From a virus, in the IMG/VR virus record IMGVR_UViG_3300017779_000108, positions 1-28,195 of that record: DNA of 28,195 nt; one strand, given 5' to 3'. Below are positions 24,036-28,195 of this stretch, piece by piece. Numbering within the stretch: position 1 is the stretch's first letter; the number at the start of each line of letters is the position of its first letter. The position numbers and the translations under genes are program-made. Below the pieces are notes generated by a model. The model was not told the origin of the DNA. It made no database searches and saw only the letters and a program-made list of their open reading frames with translations.

Positions 24036-25100
24036 TTACGCTATATTGTCGGCCGCTGCTGCGGTTGCTGCTTGCTGTCGCTTGTTATCTGCATCTACTA
24101 TTCCCTTCGGATTTCCACTAACAGCCGGAGCTCCGGTTTCAGAATCAATACCTCGATCAACACCAATAGATCCCGCCTCAAGACCGTCGATATCAGTTCT
24201 TGTAAGAGTCCTTGTTTCCTGATAGGATATTGATACGTCTACTTCGAGAGGCGCTCCATCACGATGAAACATGTTGGTTGTTGAATTGAAACTGGATTCA
24301 ATTGATACTAAATAACAAGAGAAAATCTTTGGTATAAATTTGTTTTCAGTTAGGTTTCCATCAAGAAAACGTATAGTCCAAGTTGGAGGAAACGCAAGTA
24401 TCATGCTTTGTGCGTTAGATCGAGAATCTGCGTAAGTGAATGATCTGAATTTTGAATGAATCTTTCGAATCATTTCCGCTTCTTCGGGAGAATGTGCAAT
24501 CATCTTAAATGCAAAAGTAAAAGATCGTATTGCGTTTCCACTAAATGTGGTATTGGTATTTGGATTGAGAAGAACTCTTGACGCAAGTTTTGATGCACCA
24601 AAAACTTCGTCACTAAAGGGTAACATCTGTAAGGCAGCTGCCGCCTGTTCTCCTTCTTTGAAACTAGATCTGGCCTCCTGTATTTGACTGCCTACTCCAC
24701 CTGCAAGTCCAGAAACACCTGATCCAGACGACAATGCATCCTGAGCAGTCGCGGCCGCTGCTCCTCCAAGAGCCCCAAGATCGATTGTGTTGTATGTTGC
24801 AGAATCATTGATTGCAATATTTGCTGGACAGGGAAACCAGATGTGGTGTTGTTTAACACCGTCTCCTCTATTTTCAAAGGCCTTAAACTCAATGATATTT
24901 ACGTTTGGTTGACCTCGTAATACCAAAGGATAAATTAATCCATCAGTATTATTTGAGGCAAGATATTCCGGTACATTGAGTTTCGATTTCGTCAAATTTT
25001 TTCCGATGTCGGAAACCGATGATGACAACTGTGAACCAGCGTTTCTTACTAACGCATTTGCTTGTTTTCCGAGACCTGATAATTTGATTGGTAGTGCCAT
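24036..25100 (-). CDS. 48: Baseplate tail-tube cap protein gp48-like, 354 aa
   Basis: The C-terminal half has the pattern of tail tube cap proteins: IRSFTFAFKMIAHSPEEAEM, IRKIHSKFRSFTYAD, FPPTWTIRFLDG, KFIPKIFSCYLVSIESSFN and VDVSISYQETRTLTRTDI. The length agrees with T4 gp48 (364 aa). An N-terminal Ala/Gly/Ser-rich stretch (about residues 125-165) may be flexible. The start is set at MALPIKLSG (25100) because a longer frame to 25193 would run through the promoter and into the divergent gene. A late promoter lies 20 bases upstream (25121-25128). It is first in a unit of gp48-like, gp53, gp27-like and gp5. gp54 is the paralogue it could be confused with. Confidence 0.82.
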   Translation of the reverse strand: MALPIKLSGLGKQANALVRNAGSQLSSSVSDIGKNLTKSKLNVPEYLASNNTDGLIYPLVLRGQPNVNIIEFKAFENRGDGVKQHHIWFPCPANIAINDSATYNTIDLGALGGAAAATAQDALSSGSGVSGLAGGVGSQIQEARSSFKEGEQAAAALQMLPFSDEVFGASKLASRVLLNPNTNTTFSGNAIRSFTFAFKMIAHSPEEAEMIRKIHSKFRSFTYADSRSNAQSMILAFPPTWTIRFLDGNLTENKFIPKIFSCYLVSIESSFNSTTNMFHRDGAPLEVDVSISYQETRTLTRTDIDGLEAGSIGVDRGIDSETGAPAVSGNPKGIVDADNKRQQAATAAAADNIA

Positions 25101-25101
25101 A

Positions 25102-25109
25102 GATAAATA
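25102..25109 (+). promoter_or_regulatory. Rightward late promoter variant GATAAATA in the divergent junction
   Basis: GATAAATA lies 26 bases before the gp4 ATG at 25136, and directly abuts the gp48-like start codon on the other strand. It differs by one base from the consensus. A TAAGAA sequence before the ATG may serve as a weak Shine-Dalgarno for gp4. The two boxes form an imperfect inverted repeat. Confidence 0.6.
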
Positions 25110-25120
25110 GATTCTGTTCT

Positions 25121-25128
25121 TATTTATA
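25121..25128 (-). promoter_or_regulatory. Leftward T4-type late promoter in the divergent junction
   Basis: TATAAATA on the leftward strand, 20 bases before the gp48-like ATG at 25100. It lies only 7 bases before the gp4 ATG on the other strand, inside a 35-base gap between the two divergent genes. Confidence 0.8.
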
Positions 25129-25135
25129 AGAAAAA

Positions 25136-25576
25136 ATGGCATATAGTGGGAGATATAAAGTAAAGAATCCGGACAAGTATAAAGGTAATCCAACTCAGGT
25201 TATCTTTAGATCCTTGTGGGAAAGACAGGTTTTTCGTTGGTGTGACGAAAATCCAAGTGTTCTTCGGTGGTCGAGCGAAGAGATTATCGTCCCATATCGA
25301 TGCAAGACCGATAGAAAACGTCATAGATACTTTCCGGATGTTTACATCAAGACAAAAGATAAGGAGTATTTGATTGAAATCAAACCGAAAAAGGAGACTG
25401 TTCCACCCCGAGATCGTTCTCGAAAAACAAAACGTTACCTTAACGAAGTAATGACCTACATCAAGAACACCTCGAAGTGGGAGGCTGCTGAAGAATACTG
25501 TGCAGATCGAGGCCTGATCTTTCAAATCTGGACAGAAGAAACTTTGAAGGGAATGGGGATTAAATTGTTGACGTAA
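25136..25576 (+). CDS. 4: Head completion protein gp4 (gp50), 146 aa
   Basis: The length and motifs match T4 gp4 (150 aa). Residues about 16-36 (KGNPTQVIFRSLWERQVFRW), then PSVLRWSSEEIIVPYRC, then RYFPDVYI and YLIEIKPKKET recall the TnsA/Holliday-resolvase type nuclease fold, with acidic candidates E29, D68 and E81 followed by K83. gp4 is needed to finish heads so that tails can join; its nuclease activity in this lineage is inferred, not shown. It is the first rightward gene, divergent from gp48-like, with a GATAAATA box 26 bases upstream. Its stop lies just before the exact late box of the next gene. Confidence 0.9.
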   Translation: MAYSGRYKVKNPDKYKGNPTQVIFRSLWERQVFRWCDENPSVLRWSSEEIIVPYRCKTDRKRHRYFPDVYIKTKDKEYLIEIKPKKETVPPRDRSRKTKRYLNEVMTYIKNTSKWEAAEEYCADRGLIFQIWTEETLKGMGIKLLT

Positions 25577-25579
25577 TCA

Positions 25580-25587
25580 TATAAATA
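25580..25587 (+). promoter_or_regulatory. T4-type late promoter, exact TATAAATA
   Basis: TATAAATA lies between the gp4 stop (25574-25576) and the ATG at 25593, with exactly 5 bases (GATAC) between box and ATG. In T4 late promoters transcription starts about this far downstream, so the mRNA may begin at the A of the start codon. Confidence 0.82.
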
Positions 25588-25592
25588 GATAC

Positions 25593-26183
25593 ATGGCCGT
25601 ATCTTTTTTTGATAAATTACAAGCAGATGCTTTTCGTTCAGGTGTTCAACCTCGAACCGAAGAGTCGTTGAAGTGGTTTAAAAAGCGTCTTAGTAGCATC
25701 AAAACAATTAGTCGAAACAAGATACTGAAAGACGAGAATTTGATCAAGGTGAACAAACCGCTCACTGGCCGGATGTTTATGTACTTCTACGATCCAAAGA
25801 CCAAGGAAACTCTACCATACTACGATAAGTTTCCTCTTATCATTATGGTTGATAGAGCACCAAAAGGTTTCTATGGGTTGAATCTTCACTATCTCGATCC
25901 AAAGAGAAGGGCAATATTCTTTGATAGGTTGACGGATTACATGACCAACAAGAAATACAATCGAAGTACAAAATTTCGTCTATCCTATGGTCTTTTGTCT
26001 GGAGCTAGTAAACTCAAAGAGTTCGAACCCTGTTTCAAAAGATATCTTACCTCAAACATTAAATCAAGAGTATCAGAAGTTCCGGCGACCGAATGGGAGG
26101 CCGCACTCTTCATGCCGACCGACCAGTTTGTAAAAAACAAGAGGCAAACTGTCTGGAGAAAATCACGTAAACTTATAGCATAA
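25593..26183 (+). CDS. Conserved T4-like phage protein, 196 aa (possibly DNA end protector)
   Basis: The middle has GRMFMYFYDPKTKETLPYYD, FPLIIMVDRAPKGFYGLNLH and YLDPKRRAIFFDRL. The C-terminal half has FRLSYGLLSGASKLKEFEPC, FKRYLTSNIKSRVSEVPATE and WEAALFMPTDQF. I recall this conserved set from T4-like marine and other large myophages. The protein is basic, which fits DNA or virion contact. T4 has gene 2 (DNA end protector) beside gene 4, so a gp2-like role is a reasonable guess from position only. It follows gp4 behind its own late promoter, and its stop overlaps the start of the next gene by one base. Presence as a real gene is certain; function is uncertain. Confidence 0.75.
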   Translation: MAVSFFDKLQADAFRSGVQPRTEESLKWFKKRLSSIKTISRNKILKDENLIKVNKPLTGRMFMYFYDPKTKETLPYYDKFPLIIMVDRAPKGFYGLNLHYLDPKRRAIFFDRLTDYMTNKKYNRSTKFRLSYGLLSGASKLKEFEPCFKRYLTSNIKSRVSEVPATEWEAALFMPTDQFVKNKRQTVWRKSRKLIA

Positions 26184-26872
26184 TGTCTTTAGTTAAAAAA
26201 ATTCAAGGTACAATAAGTCCAACAACGATAGATGACTTCAAGTCAGTCATCAGTCGAAGAAGCGGATTGGCTCCGTCGAATCGGTTCGCGATCTTCATGG
26301 CTCCTCCATCGCAAACTCTCTTGAACTTAGACTTGCAGAATGTAGCAAGCAATCTTTTGAGTGGCAACTTTGCCCCATCACAACTTGTAAACGATCCAAG
26401 AGATATTTCACTTCTTTGTGAGAGTTGTTCTTTGCCCGGCCGTCAGATACAAACACTCGATCATCAGAACATGAACTATCGGCAATCTATAAAAGAACCA
26501 CAAGGATACTTCAATGAAGATGTGAGTTTTGTTTTTCACTTGACTAATGACTACCACATGAAAAAACTTTTTGATCGTTGGACAAGTTTGGTTATAAATC
26601 CTGAAACATATCAGGTTGCCTACAGAAAAGAATATGTAACTGACGTAACAATACAACAGTTAAATCAACAGAACGTTCCGATATATGGTGTTAAATTGAA
26701 AAACGCCTTTCCAGTAACGGTAAATACAATTGAGTTGAATAACGCATCAGCTGAAACCCAAAAATTGAATGTCACAATGACATACGAAGATTATGAAACC
26801 GAAGGATCACTTGCCTCCTCCATCGGTGGTGTTAAAAATGTAATTGGAGGCGTGCTTAATAGATTAATATAG
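26183..26872 (+). CDS. 54: Tail-tube fold protein, baseplate tube initiator (gp54-like), 229 aa
   Basis: The sequence NRFAIFMAPPSQ, SLLCESCSLPGRQIQTLDHQ, EPQGYFNEDVSFVFHLTNDY, HMKKLFDRWTSLVINPETY and FPVTVNTIELNNASAETQKL with MTYEDYE follows the plan of gp19/gp54-type tube proteins, which stack hexameric rings on the hub. In this lineage the gene next to gp26 is usually taken as the tube initiator gp54, and the major tube gp19 is normally beside the sheath gene, not here. T4 gp54 is longer (320 aa), so a divergent tube-like hub ring is the alternative. The start overlaps the preceding stop (TAATG). The tube-fold call is firmer than the gp54 name. Confidence 0.68.
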   Translation: MSLVKKIQGTISPTTIDDFKSVISRRSGLAPSNRFAIFMAPPSQTLLNLDLQNVASNLLSGNFAPSQLVNDPRDISLLCESCSLPGRQIQTLDHQNMNYRQSIKEPQGYFNEDVSFVFHLTNDYHMKKLFDRWTSLVINPETYQVAYRKEYVTDVTIQQLNQQNVPIYGVKLKNAFPVTVNTIELNNASAETQKLNVTMTYEDYETEGSLASSIGGVKNVIGGVLNRLI

Positions 26873-26875
26873 ATT

Positions 26876-27565
26876 ATGCCATTACCAGTATTAGAAGCGC
26901 CGAAGTACAACCTAGTTGTACCTTCGACTAAAAAGAAATTGCAGTATCGTCCTTTCCTCGTGAAGGAAGAGAAGATACTTATGATTGCACAAGAATCAGA
27001 TGATGCTTCTCAAATAGAATCGTCAATCAAAGAAATAATAAAAGCATGTACGTTTGGAAAAATAGACGTAGACTCTTTATTCACTTATGATTTGGAATAT
27101 ATTCTTCTGAAATTAAGAGAAAAGAGTGTAGGAGAAACTAGTAATTTTTCTTTGGCGTGTGAGAAGTGTGGGGCTAGCAATAAAGTGACTGTCAATCTTC
27201 AGGATGTTTCTGTTGATTTTCCAGAAAATGTTCCGGACAACACTATAGAATTAGCTGAGGGTGTTGGTATAACTCTTTCTCCTGTTTCAATCAAGAGATT
27301 AGGAAAACTGGATCAGAATAACATCAACTCAGTCATATCTACAGTAATTGAAACAATATATGATGAAAAAAGTGTATATTCTGTTGATAGTGTCAGTAGA
27401 GAGGAACTAGATGCTTTCATCGATTCTTTTACTCATAAAAATTTAGAAGAAATTCAGAATTTCGTTAAAAATCAACCAACACTAAAACATACAGTTACTT
27501 TTAAATGTTCGGAGTGTGGACATGAGAACACATATACATTAGAGGGAATTCAATCTTTTTTCTAA
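26876..27565 (+). CDS. 26: Baseplate hub / tail assembly chaperone gp26-like, 229 aa
   Basis: The N-terminus (PVLEAPKYNLVVPSTKKKLQ, then YRPFLVKEEKILMIAQES) is the signature of the T4 gp26 family (T4_baseplate). Two CxxC pairs, CEKC at residues 95-98 and CSEC at 211-214, could together bind one zinc ion. The length is near T4 gp26 (208 aa). The gene ends with codons TCT TTT TTC TAA; the last bases form a T TTT TTC slippery heptamer. The -1 frame continues open into the next small ORF, predicting a second product of 290 residues. With a tape-measure-like gene directly after, this matches the chaperone position of lambda G. gp26 in T4 is an assembly protein for the hub, which is consistent. It starts 3 bases after the previous stop. 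Confidence 0.88.
   Translation: MPLPVLEAPKYNLVVPSTKKKLQYRPFLVKEEKILMIAQESDDASQIESSIKEIIKACTFGKIDVDSLFTYDLEYILLKLREKSVGETSNFSLACEKCGASNKVTVNLQDVSVDFPENVPDNTIELAEGVGITLSPVSIKRLGKLDQNNINSVISTVIETIYDEKSVYSVDSVSREELDAFIDSFTHKNLEEIQNFVKNQPTLKHTVTFKCSECGHENTYTLEGIQSFF
27556..27562 (+). promoter_or_regulatory. Putative -1 ribosomal frameshift slippery site T TTT TTC
   Basis: The heptamer fits X XXY YYZ exactly in the gp26 frame: codons TTT (27557-27559) and TTC (27560-27562), preceded by T27556. After a one-base back-slip both tRNAs re-pair on TTT TTT, and reading resumes at CTA (27562). The gp26 stop TAA (27563-27565) follows immediately. The -1 frame has no stop until 27745. Confidence 0.75.
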
Positions 27566-27681
27566 TTTGCCTTTCTCACGATTCACTCGCCAATCACTAT
27601 CAAACTAATTTTTCCATGATGCATCATCATAATTATAGTTTATCAGAACTTGACAACATGATTCCGTGGGAAAGGCAAATT
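27564..27681 (+). promoter_or_regulatory. Long-range RNA stem downstream of the slippery site
   Basis: Bases 27564-27580 (AATTTGCCTTTCTCACG) pair with 27665-27681 (CGTGGGAAAGGCAAATT) over 17 bp with one G-U wobble and no bulge, enclosing a loop of 84 bases. The GC-containing core starts at 27569, six bases past the slippery heptamer, the usual spacer for frameshift stimulators. The 3' arm also encodes the conserved-looking PWERQI. A pseudoknot with the loop is possible but not resolved here. Confidence 0.7.
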
Positions 27682-27747
27682 TATACTTCTATGTTATTGG
27701 ATTGGGTGAAAGAAGAAAATGAAAGGATAAAGAAAAACAATGGCTGA
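27616..27747 (+). CDS. Small tail assembly chaperone ORF, probably made as a -1 frameshift extension of gp26
   Basis: From the first ATG the ORF is 43 residues: MMHHHNYSLSELDNMIPWER, then QIYTSMLLDWVKEENERI and KKNNG. The motif YSLSEL..M.PWER.IY..ML....KEENE resembles small proteins seen after gp26-type genes in other myophages and the T part of GT chaperones (from memory). No Shine-Dalgarno precedes its tandem ATGs. Instead the same frame is open back to 27562, inside the gp26 slippery site, adding 18 residues (LICLSHDSLANHYQTNFS) before the Met. The fusion would therefore add 61 residues to gp26. It overlaps the next gene by 8 bases. Independent initiation at 27616 is the alternative. Confidence 0.72.
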   Translation: MMHHHNYSLSELDNMIPWERQIYTSMLLDWVKEENERIKKNNG

Positions 27748-28195
27748 AGAACCATCATTCTTAGGAATTATAGATAGAATTAGAGCAGAGGGAGACTTGG
27801 ATCGAAATAAAGGATCCAATTCCATCAAGTCTTTGAAGGGAGAGGTTTCTGTTGGCAATGAGAAAATTGTAGACGAACTAGATGATATCTCTATTTCAGC
27901 AAGGGTGCAGACAAATAGTCTTCATGATTTAAGGGATGCCATAGTCGGTAACGACCTTGCAAAAGCAGAAAAAGATAGAGAACAAAAAGATCTCCTTCAA
28001 GACATCGCTGATGGTACTAACAAACCCAACAAAGAAATTCAGAAGAGTGAAGAGAAAAAAAGTAAAGGGTTCTTTGCAGGATTGCTTGGATTCTTCAGCA
28101 AATTTAAAGGATTTTTAACACCTCTTATAAAACTATTTAAGGGCCCACTGTTGAAAATTTTTGGAGGTTTGGGGACAGTATTCAAAAGAGTTTTC
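27740..28195 (+). CDS. 29: Tape-measure-like tail length protein (gp29-like), 5' part only
   Basis: The frame is open from ATG 27740 to the window edge (152 codons, no stop). The N-terminus (MAEEPSFLGIIDRIRAEGDL, then RNKGSNSIKSLKG) matches the opening of tail-length proteins in marine T4-like phages as I recall them. It is followed by a charged helical stretch and then a hydrophobic amphipathic segment (GFFAGLLGFFSKFKGFLTPL, IKLFKGPLLKIFGGLG), as expected for tape measures that line the tube and may enter the membrane. Direct placement after chaperone genes is the rule in tailed phages. The start is preceded by AAAGGA 12 bases upstream, inside the chaperone ORF. Without the C-terminus, the gp29 name is provisional. 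Confidence 0.72.
   Translation, partial: MAEEPSFLGIIDRIRAEGDLDRNKGSNSIKSLKGEVSVGNEKIVDELDDISISARVQTNSLHDLRDAIVGNDLAKAEKDREQKDLLQDIADGTNKPNKEIQKSEEKKSKGFFAGLLGFFSKFKGFLTPLIKLFKGPLLKIFGGLGTVFKRVF

Noticed and set aside
25101-25193. Longer start for the gp48-like gene at 25193
   Set aside because: It would run through the late promoter and into the divergent gp4 gene; MALPIKLSG at 25100 fits the family and the promoter.
27563-27618. Stop-codon readthrough of gp26 instead of frameshift
   Set aside because: The zero frame after TAA meets TGA at 27617-27619 after 17 codons and does not enter the chaperone-like sequence; only the -1 frame does.
1-28195. tRNA genes, insertion sequences, integrase or att sites
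   Set aside because: No cloverleaf-like sequence, transposase motif or flanking direct repeat was recognised by reading both strands; the window is fully occupied by structural genes.

Overview
The window is part of the late structural region of a T4-like contractile-tailed phage (Caudoviricetes), most similar in style to marine T4-like viruses such as cyanophages and relatives. The evidence is the set of recognisable T4 baseplate proteins (gp4, 5, 6, 8, 25, 26, 48, 53 and likely 7, 27, 54), the DUF4815-type giant protein, fibres carrying the GDGDDLQIYHDGS-type motif, and T4-type late promoters (TATAAATA). No host-derived genes are present, so the host cannot be named. Coding density is close to 100% and no gene-free stretch reaches 300 bases.

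Layout. Positions 1-25100 are read leftward; 25136 to the end is read rightward. The leftward block falls into six promoter-headed units, in transcription order: (1) gp48-like, gp53, gp27-like, gp5 (25100 to 20655); (2) gp25, gp6, gp7-like (20634 to 15502); (3) gp8, DUF4815 giant protein, 63-aa coiled-coil protein (15471 to 8352); (4) S74-chaperone tail fibre and a leucine-rich-repeat protein (8347 to 4133); (5) 119-aa beta-sandwich protein, 81-aa protein and a 467-aa fibre protein (4115 to 2104); (6) a large fibre protein that runs off the left edge (2027 to 1). Units start at a TATAAATA or GATAAATA box lying in, or at the edge of, the short gap after the preceding stop codon. Several boxes lie only 5-9 bases from the start codon, which predicts leaderless or near-leaderless late mRNAs.

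The rightward block holds gp4 (head completion), a 196-aa conserved protein, a gp54/tube-fold protein, a gp26-type baseplate hub/tail-chaperone protein, a small -1-frame ORF and the start of a tape-measure-like protein.

Together these genes build the baseplate: hub and spike (gp5, gp27-like), wedges (gp6, 7, 8, 25, 53), tube start (gp48, gp54), outer baseplate and fibres, plus tail-assembly chaperones and the length ruler.

The most exciting observation is at the gp26 stop codon. A canonical -1 slippery heptamer (T TTT TTC, 27556-27562) sits directly before the stop. The -1 frame then stays open into the small chaperone-like ORF. A near-perfect 17-bp long-range stem (27564-27580 with 27665-27681, loop of 84 bases) begins just after it, and the tape-measure-like gene follows immediately. 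This has the architecture of the lambda G/GT frameshift, in a T4-like phage. It predicts a gp26-fusion tail assembly chaperone of 290 residues.
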